A stretch of 7,979 nt of DNA from Bacteroidota bacterium (GTDB lineage Bacteria; Bacteroidota; Bacteroidia; Bacteroidales; VadinHA17), in assembly GCA_030628785.1 (NCBI GenBank), contig DAOVQI010000138.1, forward strand, positions 1 through 7,979, read 5' to 3'. The notes beneath the pieces were generated by a model. It did no database searches. It saw nothing but the letters and a program-made list of their open reading frames with translations, and had not been told where the DNA came from. Position 1 is the stretch's first letter. The number at the start of each line of letters is the position of its first letter. Shown here in pieces: positions 1 through 6,783 of this stretch. Both the position numbers and the translations under genes were made by a program.

Positions 1-34
1 ATATTGCTTTTATTAAGAAGGGTTTGGAGTTTTG

Positions 35-52
35 TACCGATAGCTATCGGTA
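35..52. repeat. Perfect 18-bp palindrome in left spacer
   Basis: TACCGATAGCTATCGGTA reads identically on both strands. It lies in about 225 bp of AT-rich DNA in which no gene is visible. No T-run follows closely on either strand, so it is not a typical intrinsic terminator. It may be a dispersed palindromic repeat or a protein-binding site; nothing here decides between these. Confidence 0.5.
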
Positions 53-225
53 TGGAACTTGAAATTTATTTATTCACAAAATAATTAATTTTCAAAGGTG
101 TTCATGAGCTCACTTCGTTCGGTTGTTTTTTGTTATTTGTGGTTTGGAATTTCATACTTAAGCAAGCTTTTTTAGTTTATGGACAAACTCTAATTAGATT
201 AATTTAATTCTTCTTTATTTTTTTT

Positions 226-240
226 CCTTAGCCTCAGCCT
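226..240 (-). repeat. GGCTRA repeat at the 3' end of the S24 gene
   Basis: Read on the minus strand this is AGGCTGAGGCTAAGG, which begins at the stop codon of the regulator gene. The identical 15 bases occur on the plus strand at 6093-6107, just after the dnaE stop. The two copies therefore face outward from the two ends of the S24-dinB-dnaE module. It is low-complexity sequence, probably a lineage-specific dispersed repeat. Confidence 0.5.
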
Positions 241-1037
241 TATTTCACTTGAGAGCTTAATTTATCTACCTCCTGTTTTAATTTCGCTACCATGCTGGTA
301 AGATGATCCTGTGGTAAGGCTGGTTCCGGTAGTTCTGAACTGATGTAATTAATGAATTTCCAGATTTCTTTGATTTCCGTTACATGAATCTCATAGGGTT
401 CATAGATTGGATTCAGAGAATAAAGTATGATTTTATTTTTATCACTGATCAGATTTTCAACGATCTTAAAAACAATTCCATCATCCAGGGTAAATACGAT
501 GTAGGCAAAACCACTAATGACCGTATTCCAGTCTTGCACATATTCTCCTGTAATCCATGAACCTTCAGGAATAGGAAGCATAGAATCGCCTTTCAATTGA
601 AATGTCCGGTATTTTTTGCTTCTTGACAGGAAAGGGAACTGAAAAGTAGGCAGGTCTTTAATAAATTCAGGATCGGCATAACCGTTTTTATATCCTGCCT
701 TAGCCTTTTCAGGAACCAGTTCAATGTTTTCTTCATTTCCCTGATCGACAGTTGTTGCGAGCACCCGCAACCGACTTCCTTTGATATATACATCATACCC
801 TTTTTCCAACTGAGACAGCTGGCTTTCCGAGAGTTCTTTCAGATTGACTTTCACAAGTGTGTCAATGGATATGTTGAAATAATTCGAGAACAGGATCAAA
901 ACAGTAAGGTTTGGATATGCCACTTCGTTTTCATACCCACTTAAGGTTGACCGTTTCATTTTTAGGGTAAAGGCTACATCATCCTGTGTCCTCCCCCTGC
1001 GTTTTCTTAAAAATTTGATGTTTGAACTAAAATACAT
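240..1037 (-). CDS. LexA-like XRE/S24 self-cleaving transcriptional repressor
   Basis: This 265-residue protein has an N-terminal helix-turn-helix of the XRE (Cro/C1) type (about residues 6-62) and a C-terminal S24 peptidase fold (about 105-235). Three signatures of autocleavage are visible: Ala114-Gly115 as scissile bond, Ser152 in GDSM as nucleophile, and Lys191 in VFKIVE as general base. The spacings of 38 and 39 residues are close to LexA (35 and 37). The last 20 residues have a heptad-like Leu/Val pattern that could form a short coiled coil. In LexA/CI proteins, RecA-DNA filaments trigger cleavage and derepression; I infer the same here. It is divergent from dinB and dnaE, and paired operator-like sites lie just upstream of its start, suggesting autorepression. 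The ATG start has no Shine-Dalgarno, as is usual in Bacteroidota. It is not a canonical LexA, whose DNA-binding domain is a different winged helix, so no symbol is given. Confidence 0.9.
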   Translation of the reverse strand: MYFSSNIKFLRKRRGRTQDDVAFTLKMKRSTLSGYENEVAYPNLTVLILFSNYFNISIDTLVKVNLKELSESQLSQLEKGYDVYIKGSRLRVLATTVDQGNEENIELVPEKAKAGYKNGYADPEFIKDLPTFQFPFLSRSKKYRTFQLKGDSMLPIPEGSWITGEYVQDWNTVISGFAYIVFTLDDGIVFKIVENLISDKNKIILYSLNPIYEPYEIHVTEIKEIWKFINYISSELPEPALPQDHLTSMVAKLKQEVDKLSSQVK

Positions 1038-1082
1038 GGCAAGTCGTTTTTTTTCGAAAAATTTTGTTTTATATTAAATAAA

Positions 1083-1127
1083 TGATTATATTATAATCAC
1101 ATTTTTGATTAAATACTAATCAAAAAT
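1083..1127. promoter_or_regulatory. Twin palindromic operators TGATTA-N5-TAATCA
   Basis: Two copies of TGATTA-N5-TAATCA lie at 1083-1099 and 1106-1122, with centres 23 bp apart, about two helical turns. The right copy extends to a perfect 11-bp-arm inverted repeat (1101-1111 with 1117-1127). They sit 46-90 bp upstream of the regulator ATG, in the divergent gap to dinB. The identical half-sites and spacers indicate binding of dimers, most simply the S24 protein itself. This is an SOS-box analogue by position, not by sequence: it matches neither the E. coli nor the Bacillus LexA box. Confidence 0.6.
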
Positions 1128-1152
1128 AATATAAAGATTTGAATAATACAAG
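1121..1152 (-). promoter_or_regulatory. Candidate Bacteroidota-type promoter for the S24 gene
   Basis: On the minus strand TATTTTTG (1128-1121) matches the Bacteroidota -7 consensus TAnnTTTG. CTTG (1152-1149), a weak version of the -33 TTTG element, lies 20 bp upstream. The -7 box overlaps the right-hand operator and the predicted start near 1114 lies between the two operators, an arrangement suited to repression. The region is very AT-rich, so a chance match is possible. Confidence 0.35.
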
Positions 1153-1170
1153 TTTTTAATGGTATTATTG

Positions 1171-1202
1171 AATTGTTAAATGGTTAAATTGTTAAATTGT
1201 TG
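1171..1202 (+). repeat. 8-bp tandem repeat, four units
   Basis: Four consecutive units of AATTGTTA with one or two substitutions (AATTGTTA, AATGGTTA, AATTGTTA, AATTGTTG) lie between the operators and the composite repeat upstream of dinB. No ORF crosses it convincingly. It is probably slippage-generated spacer DNA. Confidence 0.7.
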
Positions 1203-1225
1203 GAAACGGTGAATGGGCGACGAAT

Positions 1226-1380
1226 GTAGAGCCGAATTATATTCGGCTGGCAAAAGACCTGACAATATTTGAGCTGGGAATAACCTGCCAGGGTCTTCTT
1301 GACCTGGCAGTGTTTGGTAGCGGAAGGGGTGGTTGGTAAACCAGGCAATCCAACCACCTCCCCCTCCCTTCGGGTGAGGA
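1226..1380 (+). repeat. Composite palindromic repeat, copy 1 (upstream of dinB)
   Basis: Three structured blocks follow each other. Block A is the hairpin AGCCGAAT/ATTCGGCT (1230-1237, 1241-1248) with a 3-nt loop. Block B is the hairpin CTGCCAGGGTC/GACCTGGCAG (1285-1295, 1301-1310) with one bulged base. Block C is a hairpin GGTGGTTGG/CCAACCACC (1328-1336, 1350-1358) running into a pyrimidine-rich tract ending CCCTTCGG. The same blocks occur in the same order and orientation at 6184-6440. It looks like a non-coding dispersed element; no transposase is present. It separates dinB from the operators, lengthening the divergent gap to 409 bp. Confidence 0.7.
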
Positions 1381-1446
1381 GAATTTTAAGAACTGCACTG
1401 AAAACCCGAAACTCGGAACCTTGAACACAGAATTATCAACGTAACA

Positions 1447-2733
1447 ATGAACAATAGTAAAAGAAACATTATTCACCTTGATCTGGATACTTTTTTTGTT
1501 TCGGTTGAGCGGCTCAAAAACAGTAGCCTGAAAGGGAAACCCATTGTTATCGGGGGCACATCCGACCGGGGTGTGGTAGCCAGTTGCAGCTATGAGGCAA
1601 GGCAATTTGGTGTAAGTTCGGCGATGCCGATGAAAATGGCACGGAACCTGTGTCCTGATGCCCTGGTTATCAGAGGTGATATGGAATTGTACAGCAAATA
1701 TTCCAACATGGTTACCGAGATCATTGCAGAGAAAGCACCGTTGTATGAAAAGGCTTCCATCGATGAACATTATGTGGATATTACAGGAATGGACAGGTTT
1801 TTTGGCTCCCTGCAATGGACCCGGGAACTTCGCCGGTCTATTATTAAAAACACCGGCTTGCCTGTTTCCTTTGGATTATCAGTAAACAAAACCGTTTCGA
1901 AAATTGCAACAGGAGAAGCCAAACCCAATGGTGAATTACAGGTTTTGCAAAACCAGGTAACACCTTTTCTTACGCCTTTATCCATTGGAAAAATACCGAT
2001 GATCGGGACAAAAACCTTTCATTTGCTACGTTCCATGGGTGTTTCCACCATAGGAACCCTGAGCCTGATCCCTGTTGATATGATGGAAAAAGTATTGGGT
2101 AAAAACGGAGTGGTAATATGGAAAAAAGCCAATGGTATCGACATTAACCCGGTAATGCCATATTTTGAACAAAAATCGGTCAGCACAGAACGAACCTTTG
2201 ATAAGGATAGCATAGATACTGTTAAAATGAACCAATTGTTGTCGGCTATGGTGGAAAAAACAGGTTTTGAATTGAGGAAAGCACAAAAGCTGACTTCGTG
2301 TGTAACGGTAAAGATCCGCTACTCCAATTACGATACACATACCCTCCAAAAGCGCATTCCCTACACCTCATTTGATCATGTTTTAATTGAAACAGCGAAA
2401 GAATTATTTAAAAAGCTTTACCAGCGCAGAATGCTGATCCGGCTGATTGGCGTCAGGCTCAGCCACCTGGTACGGGGAGTTCAGCAACTAAATATGTTTG
2501 AAGATACTCCGGAAATGGTAAAACTATACCTGGCGATGGATAAACTGAGGGAGCGGTATGGCAGAAATGCGGTTAAAAGGGCTGTGGGGGTTAAAACAAA
2601 AGAGGAGATAGAGGAAAGGAAGAAGTCTAAGGCTAAGGGAAAAATCGAAAAGGGAACCGGAATTACAGAAGAAGCCAGGAATGAAATGGCGACAAAACTT
2701 AAAGGCGGATGGTATAATTGCTCGTTCCGATAA
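1447..2733 (+). CDS. dinB: Y-family translesion DNA polymerase (DinB / Pol IV type)
   Basis: This 428-residue protein is predicted to synthesise DNA across lesions at stalled forks. The palm/fingers region (about 1-170) has the HLDLDTFF motif with metal-binding Asp12 and probable steric-gate Phe17, and the SIDEHY motif with catalytic Asp106 and Glu107. The usual small residue after DE is His108 here. A helix-hairpin-helix lies in the thumb (IGKIPMIGTKT, 180-190), followed by the little finger. QQLNMF (346-351) resembles a beta-clamp-binding motif. The tail after about 385 is Lys/Glu-rich and probably disordered. All catalytic acids are present, so it is not an ImuB-type inactive polymerase although it neighbours a DnaE. 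The ATG has no Shine-Dalgarno, and about 65 bp separate it from the composite repeat. dnaE follows 409 bp downstream on the same strand. Derepression with the S24 gene is inferred from position; no good rightward promoter is visible. Confidence 0.93.
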   Translation: MNNSKRNIIHLDLDTFFVSVERLKNSSLKGKPIVIGGTSDRGVVASCSYEARQFGVSSAMPMKMARNLCPDALVIRGDMELYSKYSNMVTEIIAEKAPLYEKASIDEHYVDITGMDRFFGSLQWTRELRRSIIKNTGLPVSFGLSVNKTVSKIATGEAKPNGELQVLQNQVTPFLTPLSIGKIPMIGTKTFHLLRSMGVSTIGTLSLIPVDMMEKVLGKNGVVIWKKANGIDINPVMPYFEQKSVSTERTFDKDSIDTVKMNQLLSAMVEKTGFELRKAQKLTSCVTVKIRYSNYDTHTLQKRIPYTSFDHVLIETAKELFKKLYQRRMLIRLIGVRLSHLVRGVQQLNMFEDTPEMVKLYLAMDKLRERYGRNAVKRAVGVKTKEEIEERKKSKAKGKIEKGTGITEEARNEMATKLKGGWYNCSFR

Positions 2734-2748
2734 ATTGGAACTCGCGTT

Positions 2749-3020
2749 ATTAGGTGATTATTCAGTAGTAATTCAGTAGTAATTCAGTAGTAATTCAGTA
2801 GTAATTAGGTTGTTATTAAGTGGTCATTCGATAGTCATTCAATGGTCATACGATAGTCATTCGATAGTAATTCAGTAGTAATTAGATGGTTATTAGGCAG
2901 TTATTACTTTGTGCTTTTTACCCTGTAAAACCCTGCGTAGCAGGAGCAACGAAGTTGCTGTTTCACAGGGTAAACTTTTGCCTTTTATCTTGTTAGTAAT
3001 TAGGTAGTTATCAAGTAGTT
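2749..3020 (+). repeat. 11-bp tandem repeat array between dinB and dnaE
   Basis: Fourteen consecutive 11-bp units occupy 2749-2902. Four in a row are identical (ATTCAGTAGTA, 2760-2803); others vary around ATTmrrTrGTn, for example ATTCGATAGTC and ATTAGGTTGTT. After an interrupting inverted-repeat element (about 2903-2990) at least two more units follow (2999-3020). Because 11 is not a multiple of 3 and stops recur, the array is not coding. Near-helical spacing would put every unit on roughly the same face of the DNA. The remaining gap to dnaE (3021-3142) shows only AT-rich sequence with short AAACTTT repeats near 3107-3125. Confidence 0.88.
2917..2974 (+). repeat. Cloverleaf-like inverted repeat inside the 11-bp array
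   Basis: An outer 10-bp stem TTTACCCTGT/ACAGGGTAAA (2917-2926, 2965-2974) encloses two abutting perfect hairpins: CCTGC-gta-GCAGG (2932-2944) and AGCAAC-gaa-GTTGCT (2945-2959). Together they would fold as a three-way junction. It splits the tandem array, so it probably inserted into it. It has no anticodon-type architecture and is not a tRNA. It could act as an RNA structure in a dinB-dnaE transcript or be a mobile palindromic element. Confidence 0.65.
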
Positions 3021-3142
3021 GAATTTGATACTGGTTGCTGAGTACTGGGAAAGTAGTAGTAGCAGGAATAAGTCTCCAGTCTCCTGAAACCAGGAACTAC
3101 AAATTATAAACTTTAAACTTTAAATCACAAACCAGAAACAGA

Positions 3143-6085
3143 ATGTATTTGAATGTCCATTCCTATTACAGCCTGCGTTACGGAACATTACCGGTTGAAA
3201 AAATTGTCAGGGAGGCAAAAAAGAAAGATATAAAAGCCCTGGCGCTGACTGACATTAATAATTCGACCGGGGTGCTGGATTTTGTAAAAATTTGCCGGCA
3301 GGAAAACATACATCCGATAGCCGGGATTGAATTCAGGGACGGTGATCAACTCTTATATGTTGCTCTTGCCAAAAACAATGAAGGATTCAGGGAAATCAAT
3401 GAGTTTTTGAGCCGGCATAATTTATCCGGCACACCTCTTCCCTACCCCGGACCGGCATTTAGCCATGTGTATACAATTTATCCTTATGAAAATATACCTT
3501 CCGGAAAACTGAAGGAAAACGAGTTCATTGGCATACGGCCATTTTCGCTCAGGAAACTTTTATCATCAAAATTCCGGCACGACCAATCCAAATTGATGAT
3601 CCTGCACCCCGTTAGTTTTATCGATAATGCCGGTTATGAACTGCATAAACATCTCAGGGCAATTGACCATAACACCTTGTTAAGCAAATTACAACCTCAT
3701 CAGTTTTCCGGACCGGATGAACGGTTTTTTTATTTGGATCATTTGATTAAAATTTATCGGAACTATCCACAAATCATCAGGAATACCGAAATAATAACGG
3801 AATCCTGTTCATTTGAATTCGATTTTAAAACCTATAAGAACAAGAAAACATTTACGGGCAGCTCTTATGATGACAAACTTTTATTGGAAAAATTAACCCT
3901 CGATGGCCTTGAATACCGGTATGGGAAAGATAACCAGGAAGCAGCAAAGAGAGTGCAGCATGAATTGGAGATCATCGACCGCCTGGGTTTTTCCTCGTAT
4001 TTTCTGATCACATGGGATATTATCCGGTATTCCCTAACCAGGGGATTTTATCATGTTGGCCGCGGAAGCGGTGCAAATTCAGTGGTCGCTTACTGCCTTA
4101 AGATCACCAACGTAAATCCCATAGAACTAAACCTGTATTTTGAACGGTTTATCAACCCAAAACGAACCAGTCCACCAGATTTTGATATCGATTATTCATG
4201 GAAGGAACGTGATGAAGTGCTTGATTACATTTTTAAACGTTATGGGCGAAATCATACGGCTTTACTGGGAACAATTTCCACTTTCAAGGGAAAATCGATC
4301 ATTCGTGAATTAGGAAAGGTGTACGGATTACCAAAGCCTGAAATCGACTCGTTAATTGATCAGCCGGATGCTGAAATAAATCATAATGAAGTTACCGATA
4401 AAATTTTTTCTGCCGGTTTACTGATGGCAGATTTTCCTAATTTAAGAAGCATACACGCAGGGGGAATCCTGATTTCCGAAGAACCCATTACGTGCTATAC
4501 TGCCCTTGATCTTCCACCAAAAGGCTATCCAACCACCCAGTGGGACATGTATGTTGCAGAAGATATCGGATTTGAAAAACTGGATATCCTGAGCCAGCGG
4601 GGAATAGGCCATATAAGGGAAAGCGCTGAGATCATCGGGAAAAACAAAGGAATAAAAGTGGATGTACATGCCATTAAGGATTTTATTAAGGATGAAAAAG
4701 TGCGGAAAATGCTGAGAACCGGTGAAACAAAGGGTTGTTTTTATGTTGAAAGTCCTTCCATGCGGGGATTGCTTCAAAAACTACGCTGTGATAATTACCT
4801 GAACCTTGTTGCTGTCAGTTCCATTATTCGTCCGGGGGTGGCCCGCTCGGGAATGATGAGGGAATATATCCACCGTTTCCATCATCCTGACGATTTTGAA
4901 TATATCCATCCGGTAATGAAAGAACAGTTAGAGGAAACCTTTGGAATAATGGTTTACCAGGAAGATGTGTTAAAGGTCTGTCATTATTTTGCCGGGTTAG
5001 ACCTGGCTGATGCTGATGTGCTCAGAAGAGCCATGAGCGGAAAGTTCCGTGGGAAAAAGGAATTCAGCCGTATCGTTAAGAAATTCTTTGACAATTGTAA
5101 ATCCCGGGGATATCCCGATAAAATTACCAGGGAAGTATGGCGACAGATTGAATCCTTTGCCGGATATTCTTTTTCAAAGGCCCATTCCGCTTCCTATGCA
5201 GTGGAAAGTTTCCAGAGCCTTTATCTTAAAGCTCATTTCCCACTTGAATTCATGGTAGCCGTTATTAACAATTTTGGAGGTTTTTACCGTACCTGGGTAT
5301 ATGTTCATGAAGCGAAACGATTTGGAGCAAATATCAGGCTTCCATGCGTGAATCATAGTAATTATACAACAACCATCAGCAAAAAGGACATTTACCTGGG
5401 TTTTGTTCATGTTCAAAACCTGGAAACAAGTATCGGGCAAACTATTTCTAAAGAAAGAGAGAGAAACGGGCCGTTTTCCAGCCTTGAGGATTTTACCGGC
5501 CGGGTGAGCATTGGTATTGAACAGTTGATTATCCTGATCCGGATTGATGCCTTCCGGTTTACTGAAAAACCCAAAAAGCAGTTATTGTGGGAAGCGCATG
5601 TTTTATTGGGTAAAAGTAAAGGGGCAGAATCCGGGCCTGTTCTTTTTCAATCCGGGGTGAAACGCTACAAACTTCCTTCCCTGATCCAAAGCCGGCTGGA
5701 AGATGCTTATGATGAAATCGAATTGCTGGGTTTTCCGGTCACCCTCTCCTGGTTCGACTTTCTACAAACTTCTTTCCGGGGAGATATCAGGGCAGGAGAC
5801 CTTAAAAAATATGTTGGCAAGAAAGTCAGGATGGCAGGGCATCTTGTAACGATCAAGTATATCAAGACAGTCAGGAACGAATGGATGCATTTCGCTTCTT
5901 TTATTGATTCGGAAGGTGAGTATTTTGATACCGTTCATTTTCCTCAATCCATTAAAAAATATCCGTTCCGCGGATCAGGAACCTACCTGATTCTGGGTAA
6001 GGTTGTGGAAGATTTTGATTTTCAAAGCCTGGAGGTTGAGAAAATGGCAAAATTGCCAACCGTTAAAGACCCGAGGTACGATTGA
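3143..6085 (+). CDS. dnaE: DNA polymerase III alpha-type polymerase, error-prone (DnaE2/ImuC-like)
   Basis: This 980-residue C-family polymerase is shorter than replicative DnaE (about 1160). In order: a PHP domain (about 1-200), the palm with GRGSG (306-310) and PDFDIDY giving Asp348 and Asp350, HAGG (438-441), the third catalytic Asp481 in LDIL, the AGYSFSKAHS motif (673-682), a helix-hairpin-helix region near 781-830, and an OB fold (about 881-980). The C-terminal tau-binding domain of replicative alpha is missing. The PHP domain has Asn4-Val-His6 instead of HxH and Ile38 after ALTD instead of His, so its metal site and any proofreading are probably lost. These traits and the dinB and S24 neighbours point to lesion-bypass extension rather than chromosome replication. 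The ATG has no Shine-Dalgarno. The gene is intact. The long repeat-filled gap from dinB leaves it unclear whether they share a transcript. Confidence 0.93.
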   Translation: MYLNVHSYYSLRYGTLPVEKIVREAKKKDIKALALTDINNSTGVLDFVKICRQENIHPIAGIEFRDGDQLLYVALAKNNEGFREINEFLSRHNLSGTPLPYPGPAFSHVYTIYPYENIPSGKLKENEFIGIRPFSLRKLLSSKFRHDQSKLMILHPVSFIDNAGYELHKHLRAIDHNTLLSKLQPHQFSGPDERFFYLDHLIKIYRNYPQIIRNTEIITESCSFEFDFKTYKNKKTFTGSSYDDKLLLEKLTLDGLEYRYGKDNQEAAKRVQHELEIIDRLGFSSYFLITWDIIRYSLTRGFYHVGRGSGANSVVAYCLKITNVNPIELNLYFERFINPKRTSPPDFDIDYSWKERDEVLDYIFKRYGRNHTALLGTISTFKGKSIIRELGKVYGLPKPEIDSLIDQPDAEINHNEVTDKIFSAGLLMADFPNLRSIHAGGILISEEPITCYTALDLPPKGYPTTQWDMYVAEDIGFEKLDILSQRGIGHIRESAEIIGKNKGIKVDVHAIKDFIKDEKVRKMLRTGETKGCFYVESPSMRGLLQKLRCDNYLNLVAVSSIIRPGVARSGMMREYIHRFHHPDDFEYIHPVMKEQLEETFGIMVYQEDVLKVCHYFAGLDLADADVLRRAMSGKFRGKKEFSRIVKKFFDNCKSRGYPDKITREVWRQIESFAGYSFSKAHSASYAVESFQSLYLKAHFPLEFMVAVINNFGGFYRTWVYVHEAKRFGANIRLPCVNHSNYTTTISKKDIYLGFVHVQNLETSIGQTISKERERNGPFSSLEDFTGRVSIGIEQLIILIRIDAFRFTEKPKKQLLWEAHVLLGKSKGAESGPVLFQSGVKRYKLPSLIQSRLEDAYDEIELLGFPVTLSWFDFLQTSFRGDIRAGDLKKYVGKKVRMAGHLVTIKYIKTVRNEWMHFASFIDSEGEYFDTVHFPQSIKKYPFRGSGTYLILGKVVEDFDFQSLEVEKMAKLPTVKDPRYD

Positions 6086-6093
6086 TGAATATA

Positions 6094-6117
6094 GGCTGAG
6101 GCTAAGGCTAAGGCTGA
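6094..6117 (+). repeat. GGCTRA hexanucleotide repeat after dnaE
   Basis: Four hexamers GGCTGA, GGCTAA, GGCTAA, GGCTGA begin 9 bp after the dnaE stop. With the preceding A, the first 15 bases match the minus-strand sequence at 226-240 exactly. Downstream to about 6180 are purine-rich, AGCAG/GTAGCAGG-type repeats; GTAGCAGGAATAAGT at 6137-6151 also occurs upstream of dnaE at 3059-3073. No gene is seen in 6086-6183. Confidence 0.75.
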
Positions 6118-6183
6118 GGTGGGAGTAGCAGTTGCAGTAGCAGGAATAAGTAGGCAGAGAGCAGTATGCAGTAGGCAGGAATT

Positions 6184-6440
6184 GTAGAGCCGAATTGTAT
6201 TCGGCTGGGGAAAGACCTGCCAGCGTCTTCATGACCTGGCAGGGTCTGCAGGAAATTGGCAGTTGCAGCCTGTCCTGCTACGGACGGATAGCAGGAAGAA
6301 GTCTCCAGTCAACAGTCAACAGTCTCCAGCAAGAGAGCAAAGCGCAAAATTCCCCTCCTGGCCAAGAGGGGTGTCCCGATCGTCAGCGATGGACGGGATG
6401 GTTGTTTAACTAAGCATCAACCACCTCCCCCTCCCTTCGG
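6184..6440 (+). repeat. Composite palindromic repeat, copy 2 (downstream of dnaE)
   Basis: It has the same three blocks as 1226-1380, in the same order and orientation. Hairpin A is AGCCGAAT/ATTCGGCT (6188-6195, 6199-6206). Hairpin B is CTGCCAGCGTC/GACCTGGCAG (6217-6227, 6233-6242) with a single-base bulge. Block C is 23 identical bases ending CCCTTCGG (6418-6440, matching 1351-1373). About 175 bp of extra sequence between B and C holds further hairpins, such as TCCTGCTA/TAGCAGGA and CCCCTC/GAGGGG, and repeats of AGTCAACAG/AGTCTCCAG. No convincing gene is present. Stems are conserved while loop bases differ (tat versus tgt, ttctt versus ttcat). Confidence 0.7.
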
Positions 6441-6452
6441 TCGGGTACTCCG

Positions 6453-6475
6453 TGCCTGCAGCAGGCAGGCAGGCA
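6453..6475 (+). repeat. GCAG tetranucleotide repeat with palindromic start
   Basis: TGCCTGCAGCAGGCA is followed by further GCAG units, giving nearly four GCAG units in 6461-6475. It lies between composite repeat copy 2 and the next hairpin pair. It is non-coding spacer sequence. Confidence 0.5.
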
Positions 6476-6505
6476 TTTAACCACTACGTGGCTTTAATTA
6501 GGAAA

Positions 6506-6580
6506 ATGCCCCAGCGGGGCATAATGTTGGTAGACCAAAATATTGTAAAAAAAACCGTTTTGCGCCGTCAGGTGCAAAAC
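6506..6580 (+). repeat. Pair of strong hairpins with conserved-looking linker
   Basis: The first hairpin is ATGCCCC-agc-GGGGCAT (6506-6522, 7-bp stem). The second is GTTTTGCGCC-gtca-GGTGCAAAAC (6557-6580, 10-bp stem with one G-T pair). The linker contains TTGGTAGACC. Coding-like sequence without a start codon begins immediately after the second hairpin, as if the element had interrupted or replaced the 5' part of a gene. The combination resembles dispersed palindromic repeats of Bacteroidota spacers; this is from general familiarity, not a search. Neither stem is followed by a clean T-run, so a terminator role is less likely. Confidence 0.6.
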
Positions 6581-6581
6581 A

Positions 6582-6767
6582 TCTTATAAAAGCTGGTTTG
6601 CTCATTTGTCAGAAATAGATGATTCTATTTTCAGTCAAACTGATTCTTATGGTACTAAATCAGAAACAGATATATGGATATCAGCAGTAGACATATTTGG
6701 GAAATTTAATAGACATAAAGTAAAAGTTGATATAGATGAATTGAAAACCCGAGCTGTTTTTTTTTAA
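6582..6767 (+). pseudogene. 3' remnant of an unrecognised gene
   Basis: An open frame of 61 codons ends at TAA (6765-6767) in a T9 tract. It has natural-looking composition, for example DSIFSQTDSYGTKSE and WISAVDIFGKF, but no ATG or GTG start and no ribosome-binding site. A stop lies upstream at 6546-6548, so nothing longer is possible in this frame. It starts right after the hairpin element, which suggests a 5' truncation. I do not recognise the family, and no function is assigned. It could also be a chance open frame. Confidence 0.35.
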
Positions 6768-6783
6768 TAAAACATTTGCGATT

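Noticed and set aside
1237..1815. 192-residue minus-strand frame crossing the dinB start
   Set aside because: It overlaps the conserved dinB N-terminus and the palindromic repeat, and shows no recognisable motif.
1447..2733. Calling the Y-family protein ImuB
   Set aside because: All catalytic acids (Asp12, Asp106, Glu107) are present, whereas ImuB lacks them.
2917..2974. Cloverleaf-like fold as a tRNA
   Set aside because: The arms have 3-nt loops, there is no anticodon or T-loop sequence, and no acceptor end.
2749..3020. Tandem array as a CRISPR
   Set aside because: Units are 11 bp and contiguous with no unique spacers, and no cas gene is near.
6195..6413. 72-residue frame in composite repeat copy 2
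   Set aside because: It runs through hairpins and short repeats and has no protein-like features.
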